From a virus: DNA of 36,620 nucleotides. Of the stretch, positions 20,201 to 26,343 are shown piece by piece. A program made the position numbers and the translations under genes. Position 1 is the first letter of the stretch. Each line of letters starts with the position of its first letter. Below the pieces are notes generated by a model. That model did not search any database, was not told the DNA's origin, and saw only the letters and a program-made list of their open reading frames with translations. Location of the stretch: the IMG/VR virus record IMGVR_UViG_3300023096_000012, positions 1 to 36,620 of that record; one strand, 5' to 3'.

Positions 20201-20960
20201 CTAATTGATCTGTATAAGCAATTAAGAATTCGTATGTTCCTAATTTAAGTCTTCCTCCTAATTCAATTGAAACTGGAGTTAGTTCTGGTAAGTTATACCT
20301 TTTAAAAATAAGAAGTTTATCTGCGTCTAAACATGTAGGAATTATTTCATCTACTCCGCAATTAATATCTCCTGTTTGTTTATATTGTTGTAAATTATCT
20401 AATACTATATATCTAGGAGGTGTATTATCATCAGTGAAGTATATTGTTTTACCACACTTCTCATTTTTTATAACTGTTTTTTTTATCGGCGAATTAATAG
20501 AAAATTGAAATCCTTTTTCTGGTTCTCCAGCTAATATATGACACTCATCATTAAGTAATGTTTCATATATATTTAATTCTGTCTGCGTAATATTTTCTAA
20601 TGGTTCCGCTAAATCAAAGTATTTTACACATCCTTCGCAATCATTCTGTAAGTCATCAATATTTTGAATTTGCTGCACATTTTTTATCTGTCCAAATTCT
20701 CCCACACCTGTTGTAGGGTTTACTAGAAAGAAATAGGTTGAATTGGAATAAATATCATTTGTACCATTAATTACTTTAAATCCTGCTTTAAATCTAGAGG
20801 AAAGTAAATTAGACATTTCATTGGTTAAAGTGAAGCTTCCTCCATCTATTCCATCAAAAATTCCATTTAAAAGAGTTGAGTAATCAGCTTCTCCTAAATT
20901 ATATTGATCTCTATTTAATCCTCTTTGAGGTTGATTGAATTTTATATCTGGTTTAGCCAA
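14259..20960 (-). CDS. Giant tail nozzle/muzzle-like protein with PKD-like and LRR C-terminus
   Basis: The product is 2233 aa. The start is TTG at 20960; an in-frame TAA lies four codons upstream and no ATG is suitably placed. The N-terminus (KFNQPQRGLNRDQYNLGEAD, then LLNGIFDGIDGGSFTLTNE) has the pattern of tail nozzle proteins of crAss-like podoviruses, which continue the tail tube below the ring proteins. A hydrophobic, Ala/Gly-rich segment lies at about residues 1165-1225. Residues about 1795-1840 carry two Cys-rich units (CPIGYEYN..., CPNGYIYD...). Residues about 1845-1932 form a PKD-like Ig fold (TNITLSGEPGALFTWTVV). Residues about 2008-2185 hold seven to eight leucine-rich repeats of 23 aa. 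The C-terminal domains look like an added adhesion module that may contact the cell surface. It follows the two ring-like genes with a 22-nt gap. Nozzle identity rests on pattern and context. Confidence 0.85.
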   Translation of the reverse strand: MAKPDIKFNQPQRGLNRDQYNLGEADYSTLLNGIFDGIDGGSFTLTNEMSNLLSSRFKAGFKVINGTNDIYSNSTYFFLVNPTTGVGEFGQIKNVQQIQNIDDLQNDCEGCVKYFDLAEPLENITQTELNIYETLLNDECHILAGEPEKGFQFSINSPIKKTVIKNEKCGKTIYFTDDNTPPRYIVLDNLQQYKQTGDINCGVDEIIPTCLDADKLLIFKRYNLPELTPVSIELGGRLKLGTYEFLIAYTDQLGNEISEYTSITNPIQIFDRNNVTLTQAELGTPTNFSIKLQVGNLDKRFTHYKIAVIQTTLEDVGVTRFFVEGIHNINDTTVIYGGEQNKQTIELSDLIRENLYIQRWEFLTESNNSLIGAGITTEKEINLQPVVNLLGSFLKWQTHIAKEDLYKDGVKDSLYLSINRDEVVPYSIRFLLEGGYKTSLFPLINRNAKESDLIEVPITNKDRVSIESNKSACNSTDRTKYWQYYNTATEDEDFCSSDSLEIVEVQEDIQKNCVYQNVITTPGATFSIETTQNYVDLTTFITDTITNGDCLTYANCPSPSDPNSYPFCNYFDIDCYTNLNCTPNYNNCEAPILDDEELIVGAIVGESATMVDAVFPTEYIKTKPPQTCTIYELDTSTGNPKRNTDFETAFMQCRGGFPPQPRTAFYRTLQFENLECTYADAIAEITPTSSFNQGYFHDYYGAVTVAELQTTKDTVASGAEWTNKLHKGVLWFKGDILSRDRFVLEVSKIKELQQTDNISVGTDIRVSIYNKCNSTTPLYSKIVDAGQGEMLFFQKADNSLDWTITNEAGTSTNIGQISGQNFYVAIDAKIVSQENCAEDLVYRTAPLSGCFAVVIRSREYSRIDVTYESIRIDKKQTYTATCTFNKPVANSCMATPYKKGDFAYWESQEIYPDNTSLYDSSTLKIKPSDINIFQREKFELEFVEGTTISEVFIPILDSEGNYQWKKDSVEKPLVNFTCRNIRHFKFPDNKVSPFMYENPQLTQSDSVIYPLGITIDETTINSFLDIAVNNGLLSEEKRNQISGYEIFRGDIAQDRSIMSSGLIFDMRKYIDDNDKTQSIYYSNYPYNDLGSDILNYSDRSRTTFIPHPYNGLKNDKFTYHSPETDYYRYTLPTELSVQGYVFGQTDNSYFNEVKDHPKFVILTRKAKDLAGLLAGLEVATEVAVQLANAGENYRVAAGFVVSVNPAGIVLSIIAGALSAISSVVVNYGRHRLDWIKAFRDLGQPENFSSYFHSSAKYNYMQLLQENGNQIRSLYSAKYLKEGNFSQVDDVTGEKISINNLDREKSVLLTLGVSNTLNYPTEYVSFDNNKIDTNTSSLTIASQNNACTTGISKVIKKNVANPYVALKNYLPSQYGTVNSIKWLSTGYRGDLKNPKTTCLSIFGGDTFISRHTLKRKMPLFTDTAFGLASLTPFNYKFYSNIGREPRFYVDYEVMTDYRRQSALFPDIDYDLKFDCETKQTNYYRPPSKFYLYYYGVPNFLTETRINTWNRTAEPTLERNFYPNTGDTSEWTQEKNVSIKKGEFFFYNQIYSKPVTTTAYRTLSDNFDQLESDCRNDKPNGIMWSQPDNSENNYNDPYLNYKPLDFYEFDSKYGKLKDIRTIEREQILIRQENATSLFNAIDVAVDDGKRADSRNLSSAFARRPMTYSETDLGFGGTGSSESVSCEFGHYHVDAKRGQVIEIPSGGQGMNEISSLINGKPSGMRNWFKEHLPFKILKSQIANISDLDTDNAINGVGIAMGYDSRFRRVFITKKDYIPKVDPCLKFDKNIGFYTDCGESEITCPIGYEYNPTTELCEKTTLSGTLCPNGYIYDEDTQTCTLSTTVPADCDCEATVVATPPSQNINSGQTTNITLSGEPGALFTWTVVQSGVTGATSGSGTSITDLLINDGITSGTAIYTITPTIDGCISITTVVTVTVQPPAINFDVASTNWGTLSTVSAWESFFLTQSGTTFATITNFSLVGGRVRFRVNTNMTSLIIDSKNVTTVNIVKIPSLTGLNFVTNSIVIFDPIEALSNGLLNLSLQNNDIVNFNPTIPLPTSLKNLNLVSNDIVTFNPTTPLPNGLETLNLQANKIVTFNPTIPLPTSLKNLNLATNDIVIFNPTLALPSGLLDLGLQVNEIVTFNPTIPLPSSLQQLFLNANDIVIFNPTLALPNNLQRLYLNNNKITVTSWDTETSWITLAGNNGILEASSNIPALGITGTNTETLLLAKGWTIIP
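14390..14935 (-). repeat. Leucine-rich repeats, 69-bp units, within the nozzle-like gene
   Basis: Six regular 69-bp units (about 14451-14864) plus one degenerate unit at each side encode 23-aa leucine-rich repeats of the form LxxLxLxxNDIVxFNPTxPLP. Alternate units are more alike (TSLKNLNL versus NGLxxLxL starts), so a two-unit, 138-bp block seems to have been copied. The units are near-identical enough for recombination to change the copy number. They are coding and in frame throughout, so this is a protein repeat and not a CRISPR array. Confidence 0.9.
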
Positions 20961-20982
20961 AACTGTACTTTATTTTTAATTG

Positions 20983-21852
20983 TTAACCTCTGCCGAAATT
21001 ATTGAATTTTCTAAATCTCTTATCTCTTCTTTGTTTTAACCCTTCATCCCAATTTTCTCCTGTGATAGAATTAAACCTTACTTGTGCTAAAGCAGCTGTT
21101 TTATCTTTTTGTGATTCTCCTTTGTAAAACTGTAATTTAGTTAGTACGTTAGCATCATCGTCATTTGCCCAAACCAATTCAAATACTTTGGCTTTCCCTG
21201 ATGAAATAAGGTACTTATAGATATTTTTATTTGGATCTTCGGGTAAAATAATTTCTTCCTCTTCATCAACTAATAGTCCTTGATACCAGATACATATAAA
21301 CCCATTTGAGAAATTTGTTTGTAAAGTATTATTTATAATATTTATATGATAAGGTGATGATTTAACATATACATTTTCACATTTTAAATCTAATTTACTT
21401 TTATCAAATCCAGGAACTAATTTTAAAATAGTGTTATTTCCATAGTAAAAATTAGCTTTTAAATCTCTATTAAAAAAATAAGTTTTCTCTTCTACATACT
21501 TATAGTCTCCTTCTAATATTTTTGAACCGTTGTCCCAAATTTCAGAGGCTTCTTTTCTAACTCTATAAAAATAACTGTTTATTAATTCTGGCTCGTTGCA
21601 GTCTGCTTCTGGAACACATCCTATCGGACTTGTTTTTACAGCTTTAGTGAGAGAAAAAAAGTTATCAGGTAAAGTAGCTTGCCCGTTTTTAATTTGTAAT
21701 ACATGAGGGTATATCTCCATGACATTACCGCCAAAACCCTTTAGTTCATTTAATAAAAATAATTTTAATGAGATATCGTCAATCAATCCCATTTCATCGT
21801 ACATTTTTAAATCTGATGTTATGTCGGCCAGTACATTTTTTAATGTTGTCAT
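20983..21852 (-). CDS. Second ring/adaptor (gp4-like) tail connector protein
   Basis: The product is 289 aa. Its ATG overlaps the stop of the IHF-like gene by 4 nt (ATGA). The N-terminal 40 residues are helical (TTLKNVLADITSDLKMYDEM), followed by mixed beta structure with segments such as QATLPDNFFSLTKAV and FICIWYQGLLVDEEEE, and an Arg/Lys/Phe-rich tail ending in NNFGRG. This is the layout of head-tail adaptor proteins that form rings between portal and nozzle in podoviruses (P22 gp4-like; ring proteins in crAss-like phages). The following gene is the nozzle-like giant. The connector role is inferred; no catalytic function is expected. Confidence 0.75.
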   Translation of the reverse strand: MTTLKNVLADITSDLKMYDEMGLIDDISLKLFLLNELKGFGGNVMEIYPHVLQIKNGQATLPDNFFSLTKAVKTSPIGCVPEADCNEPELINSYFYRVRKEASEIWDNGSKILEGDYKYVEEKTYFFNRDLKANFYYGNNTILKLVPGFDKSKLDLKCENVYVKSSPYHINIINNTLQTNFSNGFICIWYQGLLVDEEEEIILPEDPNKNIYKYLISSGKAKVFELVWANDDDANVLTKLQFYKGESQKDKTAALAQVRFNSITGENWDEGLKQRRDKRFRKFNNFGRG

Positions 21853-22445
21853 TTCAATATTGGGGGATCAATTTTAGAATTTTCTCGGCCATATAAATTA
21901 TTCAATAACATAAATGACATTCTATATTTTTTACTTTTTTTTCTAAGCCTGTATTTCAAACTATTGATTAGTCGTTGATCAAAAGCTTTATCCATTGTCC
22001 ATTGTTGCATGGAACTATCTTTTCTTATTGGCATAAATACTGGACTATACATGCAACCCATAGTTTGTAAATACTTTCCTTTAACTAAATAGCCATCAAT
22101 ATAGAAATTTCTTATTTTTCTTTCAGGGTGGCGCATCATACAGAAATATCCAAAACCTTCTATAAAGACACCTGCCTCATTTTCTAACATACGTTTCTTA
22201 ATTTCTTTAAGGCATTCTCGCATTAGAAAAAATAATTTTTGTTTAGCTATCCGTTTCTTATACTTTGTCCTTTGTCTGTAAAACTTATGTGCTCGAGGAG
22301 AAAATATTAATTCGGACTTTAAAAATTTAGTACTTTCTTCATATAAAGGTTCGGGAAGCTGTTTTGTGGGAGGTATTTGTTTTTTATGATTAGTACATCT
22401 AAACACCCTTTTTACAGCATCTCTTTTTAAATATTTCTTAGCCAT
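21849..22445 (-). CDS. IHF-like small basic protein of the virion cassette
   Basis: The product is 198 aa, strongly basic (many Lys and Arg), with an ATG at 22445 overlapping the previous gene by 8 nt. Residues about 75-110 (LFFLMRECLKEIKKRMLENEA, then VFIEGFGYFCMMRHPERK) follow the pattern of a helix, a short turn and a GFGxF strand, as in IHF/HU-family DNA-binding proteins. IHF-like proteins encoded next to the ring proteins are a feature of crAss-like phages. The rest of the chain is longer than classical IHF (about 95 aa). A role in DNA binding in the connector or capsid is inferred from the family pattern; direct evidence is limited to the motif and the position. Confidence 0.65.
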   Translation of the reverse strand: MAKKYLKRDAVKRVFRCTNHKKQIPPTKQLPEPLYEESTKFLKSELIFSPRAHKFYRQRTKYKKRIAKQKLFFLMRECLKEIKKRMLENEAGVFIEGFGYFCMMRHPERKIRNFYIDGYLVKGKYLQTMGCMYSPVFMPIRKDSSMQQWTMDKAFDQRLINSLKYRLRKKSKKYRMSFMLLNNLYGRENSKIDPPILK

Positions 22446-23103
22446 TAGGATTTAAATTCGGATTTGTATCTTCTTGAATTTGCTTAGTTAAAGATAACTG
22501 TTTTAATGTTTCCTGAATTACAACTTCTTCTAATTTATTAGGGCAGACAAATTCAAAATCCCACACAGAGTCACATTTATTTTTACTGCATTCAGATATT
22601 TGCTCTAACTCATATAAGTCCTGAGAAATTAAATATAAGTTTCCCGTATAAAATTCATAATCTGGGATGTAAATATAATTATCTTTAATGTAAAAATACT
22701 TTTTATTTGTTTTTCCCGTTCTTTCTTTATTTTTTCTATATTGTGTGGCTGTTATAGGATCAAATGCATAACTTCCATCTATACTTGTAACTTCTTTTAA
22801 GGTATGTCCGTATTTTGACCAAATAAGCTCTGGAATTTTTTTCTTACTTCTCATTAAAGTCTTACAAGTTTTAAACTCCACTATTGGGCAATCTATAATA
22901 TCAATGTTTTTAAACTCCGTACAAGGTATTTCTTTATATATATTAGCTTCTCTATATAAACTCTTATCATTCAATTTCTGACTAATATAAAATTTGGCTT
23001 TACTCTCTAAAGTACTTAATACAAGCCTTCTACTAATTCTACTATCTTTTGAATTAGCTTTTAAAACATTCAAAATAATATCTGTGATCTCGTTATTGCT
23101 CAT
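22438..23103 (-). CDS. Ring/connector structural protein
   Basis: The product is 221 aa and starts at the ATG at 23103, overlapping the endonuclease gene by 11 nt. The N-terminal segment (ITDIILNVLKANSKDSRISRRL) with the following AKFYISQKLND is the typical opening of the ring proteins of crAss-like phages. It is followed by EIPCTEFKNIDIIDCP, a strand-rich middle (FYIKDNYIYIPD) and a C-terminal helix (KLEEVVIQETLKQLSL). It probably forms one of the dodecameric rings under the portal. It is the first tail-connector gene after the promoter at 24195, with a mobile endonuclease gene wedged between them. Assignment is from recalled family patterns, with moderate confidence. Confidence 0.75.
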   Translation of the reverse strand: MSNNEITDIILNVLKANSKDSRISRRLVLSTLESKAKFYISQKLNDKSLYREANIYKEIPCTEFKNIDIIDCPIVEFKTCKTLMRSKKKIPELIWSKYGHTLKEVTSIDGSYAFDPITATQYRKNKERTGKTNKKYFYIKDNYIYIPDYEFYTGNLYLISQDLYELEQISECSKNKCDSVWDFEFVCPNKLEEVVIQETLKQLSLTKQIQEDTNPNLNPNG

Positions 23104-24190
23104 CTAGTGTTATTTTAAATTGTGTAAAACATTCCGTTTTAGATCCGCAAAAATTAATTTTCGGTTTATACTGAAAGTTTTTTAATTTTCTTTTTTCATC
23201 TCTTTCAATATCCCAAATACTACCTGCTTCTCCATATATACAAGAGATTATTTCGTAATTATATGGCATATCTACTTTACTCTTATACCTTTTTTTAATA
23301 GTCCCCATTGTTATTCCAATCTTATAAAATTCCTCTTGGTCATTAAAACACCTTATTATATAAAAAATACATTTTCTTCCGTTTGCTTTTCTAACATAGT
23401 CAGAACGTCTCCAATGCGACTCTTTACTACATCTTGTACAGCCTCCTCCTCTTATGTGTACATCGGGGCGTTGTTCAAACTCTCCGTGTTGTTTGCAAAT
23501 TATAATGACATTGGAAGTATTACCTTTATAATCTACTAAACTGTAGTCGTATTTATCATTATGTACTAAAATAGATTTTGATATAAAATGATCATTTGTT
23601 GACAGAAGAGCAAGTCTACTTGTCTCACGTGCGCATTTTTGACAACCTTGCCCTTTTAAATATACTAGTGGAGACTTTTCAAAAATTCCGTGCTTAGGGC
23701 AAATTATTTTTACAGAAGTATTATGATCGATATAATCTACTAAATCATAATCATGTTTTTCTCCGTAGACTTTTTTAGCTTTTTCAATAAATTGCTCCGT
23801 TGAAGATCTTATTTGTTCAATATAACATTTTTTACAACCGCTTCCATTTTGATGGTGAGATGGGTTTTGTTTAAAATCCCCATGAATTGGGCAAGTGATG
23901 AGTAGTTTAGATGTGCTATTTATGTATTCGGTTTTTGTGTAATCATAAAAATTACCATGTATAACTTTTACTTTATCTATATACTCCTTAGTTGTATAAC
24001 TATATTTACCTGAGCACTTAGAACATCCTGCTCCTCTTGTATGAGAGGCTGGTTCTTGTAAAAAACTGCCATGTATTTCACAGAGTATTATAACCTTAGT
24101 TACACTATCTTTATAGTCTACTTGTGAGTAGTTATATTTATTCTTGTGTTTAAGTGTAGATTTTTTTATAAACTCATCTTTTCTATTCAT
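23093..24190 (-). CDS. Homing endonuclease-like protein: zinc-ribbon repeats plus GIY-YIG-like domain
   Basis: The product is 365 aa with an ATG at 24190. Four repeats of about 57-70 residues each contain Cx2HGxFxxxPxxHxxGxGCxxC (for example CEIHGSFLQEPASH and CPIHGDFKQNPSHH), a pattern expected to bind zinc and DNA. In the third repeat a Tyr replaces the second His. Residues about 275-365 (CIFYIIRCFNDQEEFYKIGI followed by a conserved Arg and a late Glu/Arg helix) resemble the T5orf172/Mug113 branch of GIY-YIG nucleases. Its position between a terminator-promoter pair and the ring gene, and its lack of any structural role, point to a free-standing homing endonuclease. It is a different class from the AP2 gene at 13588. 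Its stop codon lies inside the start of the ring gene (ATGAGCAATAA). Confidence 0.85.
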   Translation of the reverse strand: MNRKDEFIKKSTLKHKNKYNYSQVDYKDSVTKVIILCEIHGSFLQEPASHTRGAGCSKCSGKYSYTTKEYIDKVKVIHGNFYDYTKTEYINSTSKLLITCPIHGDFKQNPSHHQNGSGCKKCYIEQIRSSTEQFIEKAKKVYGEKHDYDLVDYIDHNTSVKIICPKHGIFEKSPLVYLKGQGCQKCARETSRLALLSTNDHFISKSILVHNDKYDYSLVDYKGNTSNVIIICKQHGEFEQRPDVHIRGGGCTRCSKESHWRRSDYVRKANGRKCIFYIIRCFNDQEEFYKIGITMGTIKKRYKSKVDMPYNYEIISCIYGEAGSIWDIERDEKRKLKNFQYKPKINFCGSKTECFTQFKITLDEQ

Positions 24191-24194
24191 ATGG

Positions 24195-24226
24195 CAAATT
24201 TAGTGATATTTAATTACTTTAACAAA
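24195..24226 (-). promoter_or_regulatory. Bacteroidota-type promoter before the ring/nozzle operon
   Basis: On the minus strand, TTTG (24223-24226) is followed after 20 nt by TAAATTTG (24195-24202), a perfect TAnnTTTG element. It lies just downstream of two tandem terminator-like hairpins. Expected initiation (about 24188-24191) coincides with the ATG at 24190. The endonuclease message would therefore be almost leaderless, and the promoter may chiefly serve the ring, IHF-like and nozzle genes downstream. Confidence 0.7.
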
Positions 24227-24242
24227 TTACTTAATTTTAAAC

Positions 24243-24268
24243 AAAAAGGAGAGCATTTCTACTCTCCT
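24243..24268 (-). terminator. Rho-independent terminator
   Basis: On the minus strand, AGGAGAG (24262-24268) pairs with CTCTCCT (24247-24253) around an 8-nt loop, and a T-rich tract (TTTTTGTTT) follows. It ends the tail-fibre transcript and insulates it from the promoter at 24195. The stem core GGAGAG recurs in the terminator at 32883. Confidence 0.85.
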
Positions 24269-24273
24269 CGTTG

Positions 24274-24300
24274 AATATAGGATGACCAAAAACCTATATT
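24274..24300 (-). terminator. Hairpin directly after the 107-aa gene
   Basis: AATATAGG and CCTATATT form a perfect 8-bp stem with an 11-nt loop, starting one base after the stop codon at 24302. It lacks its own T-tract and precedes the stronger terminator by a few bases. It may act as the first half of a double terminator or protect the 3' end of the message. Confidence 0.6.
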
Positions 24301-24301
24301 T

Positions 24302-24625
24302 TTAACATGGATCTCCTTCGGCTTCATTTAGAACTACTTCTCCTGTAGTGGTAGTGACTGTTAAGAAATGCCTAGGCGTACTTTCAACTCGTATATAAGT
24401 GTAAGGTATTGGTATAGTTAATGCAGCGTCACTAAAAACTGCTGTAACTGAAAAAGGTACATTCAGATCCCCTACATAGTATATGCTACCTCTGAGAACT
24501 GGAGAATTTATGTTTACAAATCCTCCAATACAGGCATATGTACCAGAATAATAAGTACCTGTAGTTACAGGTGGTGAACTTAATTCTGTCTGAGTTTTAA
24601 ATATCAATTTTTTTATATTGTTCAT
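24302..24625 (-). CDS. Small tail-fibre-associated protein of unknown function
   Basis: The product is 107 aa with an ATG at 24625, three bases after the fibre gene stop. It is beta-rich (TYACIGGFVNINSPVLRGSI, FSVTAVFSDAALTIPIPYTY) with no charged helices, no signal peptide and two cysteines (C32 and the C-terminal residue). It closes the host-recognition operon, since two terminator hairpins follow immediately. It could be a fibre-tip domain or chaperone encoded as a separate chain. I do not recognise the family. Confidence 0.75.
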   Translation of the reverse strand: MNNIKKLIFKTQTELSSPPVTTGTYYSGTYACIGGFVNINSPVLRGSIYYVGDLNVPFSVTAVFSDAALTIPIPYTYIRVESTPRHFLTVTTTTGEVVLNEAEGDPC

Positions 24626-24628
24626 ATC

Positions 24629-26074
24629 TTAAGCTTTAGTATCTGCAAGTATATCGAAAGAATTACTTGTACCTATTTGTTCAAGACCTACAGCATAACC
24701 CTGACCTTTAATTTTTAAACCTATAGGATTTGTTAGAGTTGTTCCAGATCCTGTAAATGTTACATCTGCTGTCCCTTTTTGAGTAAATCCTACAAAGAAG
24801 TTTGAAGGTAATCCCGATGGAACTGTAATTGTGATTGGGGTTGCTCCATTATTAATTTTAATGCTATAATTGTTATCTGCCGCCAATAAAGTGTAGTCAG
24901 CAGTTATTGCTTTTTGTAAGTTAACTGTTTCTACAGTATACGGTGTTGCAGTAGTTCCGTTTCCTGTCACTACTGTAGTTACTCCACTATTTAGTTTAGT
25001 TTCAGACCCATCTATAACTTGTGTGTTACTTATTACAAATGGTGATCCCGATGTTCCCGCACCTGTTACTGATATATTTGTCCCTGCATTTATTACTGTA
25101 GAAGACCCTGTGGCAGTGGAATTAATTGTGTAAGGAGTGGCAGTTGTTCCGTTTCCAGTAACTGTTACATTAGTTCCCGAATTTATTTTGGTTTCAGAAC
25201 CATTAACTGCAATTTGGTATGGTGTTGTTACAGTTCCATTTCCTGTAACGGTTGTGTTTGTTCCATTGACTATTTTAGTCTCACTTCCATCTATAGTAGG
25301 TATCATGTCTTCTGTTGCTAGCACATAATCACCATCTATTAGTTTAGCTGGAAATAATAACCTTGTTTGTTTTGTAATTCCTTCTTGAAATTCAACTCTT
25401 GTTGTTTGTAAAAAATTACCATTAAATGTTTGTTGTAAAGACATTACTCCTGCATCAATAGACAATGCCGCAGCTACAAAATTTGCACTATTATTCTGAT
25501 AATAAGTACCATTTAATAATAATCTATTTGCGCTTAAACTTAATTGTTGCTGTTCTTTTCCAAATGTTGGAAATCCGTATTGAACTTCCATTAAAGCACT
25601 AAAATCAGTAGAACTCATTTTATACGAACTAAAACCTTTAGTTGCTGTATCACCTACGTTTAATACACTCTGTAATCCTTGTAAAGATCCTGTAGGTACA
25701 GATAATTCTATATCATTTTCATTTTCTGTTATTGTTACAGATCCATCACTAGTAATTGTTTTTAATTCTTTTCGTCCGATTCCATCAACTCCTTTGTATA
25801 TCTGAGCACCTGACCCTACATTCACTAAATTAATAGATGCAATTAGTTCTGCAATAGCTGTACAAATATACTCATCAAATTGTTGCATTGCTTCTGTAAA
25901 AATCGTTCCTGCTGAGACACCCGAGCATTCTAAATCCTGCGCCAAAACAATACAATCTGTAGAAAGGTCAGAAACTGGGCATGTACAAGGTTCTGGAGGA
26001 CATAGTGGATTACAAAGACTAAATTGAGGCTCTGATTGACATCCACAATTATTTTGTTGGCAATTAGTGCACAT
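24629..26074 (-). CDS. Tail fibre protein with Cys-rich N-terminus and beta repeats
   Basis: The product is 481 aa with an ATG at 26074. The first 50 residues contain ten cysteines (MCTNCQQNNCGCQ, CNPLCPPEPCTC). A helical piece follows (FTEAMQQFDEYICTAIAELI), then a section ending at about residue 255 that reads like a shaft. Residues about 262-385 carry four repeats of GSETKxNSGTNxTVTGNGTxATPYTI. The C-terminal 100 residues (ITADYTLLAADNNYSIKINN, ITITVPSGLPSNFFVGFTQK) match a beta-sandwich type often seen at the tips of phage fibres. It lies with other small conserved tail genes. Role as a receptor-contacting fibre is inferred from the repeats and context. Confidence 0.82.
   Translation of the reverse strand: MCTNCQQNNCGCQSEPQFSLCNPLCPPEPCTCPVSDLSTDCIVLAQDLECSGVSAGTIFTEAMQQFDEYICTAIAELIASINLVNVGSGAQIYKGVDGIGRKELKTITSDGSVTITENENDIELSVPTGSLQGLQSVLNVGDTATKGFSSYKMSSTDFSALMEVQYGFPTFGKEQQQLSLSANRLLLNGTYYQNNSANFVAAALSIDAGVMSLQQTFNGNFLQTTRVEFQEGITKQTRLLFPAKLIDGDYVLATEDMIPTIDGSETKIVNGTNTTVTGNGTVTTPYQIAVNGSETKINSGTNVTVTGNGTTATPYTINSTATGSSTVINAGTNISVTGAGTSGSPFVISNTQVIDGSETKLNSGVTTVVTGNGTTATPYTVETVNLQKAITADYTLLAADNNYSIKINNGATPITITVPSGLPSNFFVGFTQKGTADVTFTGSGTTLTNPIGLKIKGQGYAVGLEQIGTSNSFDILADTKA
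24920..25288 (-). repeat. In-frame repeats in the tail fibre gene
   Basis: Four units of about 90-96 bp encode variants of GSETKxNSGTNxTVTGNGTxATPYTI. The third unit is the most diverged (SSTVINAGTNISVTGAGTSG). Copy-number change by recombination would lengthen or shorten the fibre without breaking the frame. Confidence 0.8.
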
Positions 26075-26085
26075 AAATTTTATTG

Positions 26086-26331
26086 TTATGCGTTCTCTAA
26101 CGCGGTTATTCTTGTTTCAAAGTTTGCTCCTTGCGCTTCTAAAACTAATATTCTACTTCTTGCGTCTACTAATGAAAGTAAATAAGCATTTAGAATTTCT
26201 GTTAATGTTGAATTTGGAGGTAATGATAAGTATGTTATAGCCGCGGATTTGATTACACATGTTGTGTCTATATGTTCTCCGCGGCATTCATCTTCTGTAA
26301 TTATGGGTGTAATTGAGGGTTGGCAAGCCAT
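26086..26331 (-). CDS. Small conserved tail protein
   Basis: The product is 81 aa with an ATG at 26331. It starts with a Cys-bearing segment (ITEDECRGEHIDTTCVIKS) and continues into two helices (LTEILNAYLLSLVDARSRIL, then FETRITALENA) able to form a coiled coil. Small proteins of this layout next to tail-fibre genes are familiar to me from Bacteroidota phages, but no function is known to me. It probably attaches or trimerises the fibre. Spacing is 11-12 nt on both sides. Confidence 0.75.
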   Translation of the reverse strand: MACQPSITPIITEDECRGEHIDTTCVIKSAAITYLSLPPNSTLTEILNAYLLSLVDARSRILVLEAQGANFETRITALENA

Positions 26332-26343
26332 TTTATTATATTT

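Noticed and set aside
24920-25288. Diversity-generating retroelement variable region in the fibre gene
   Set aside because: No reverse transcriptase or template repeat was seen in the window, and the repeats are structural beta units.
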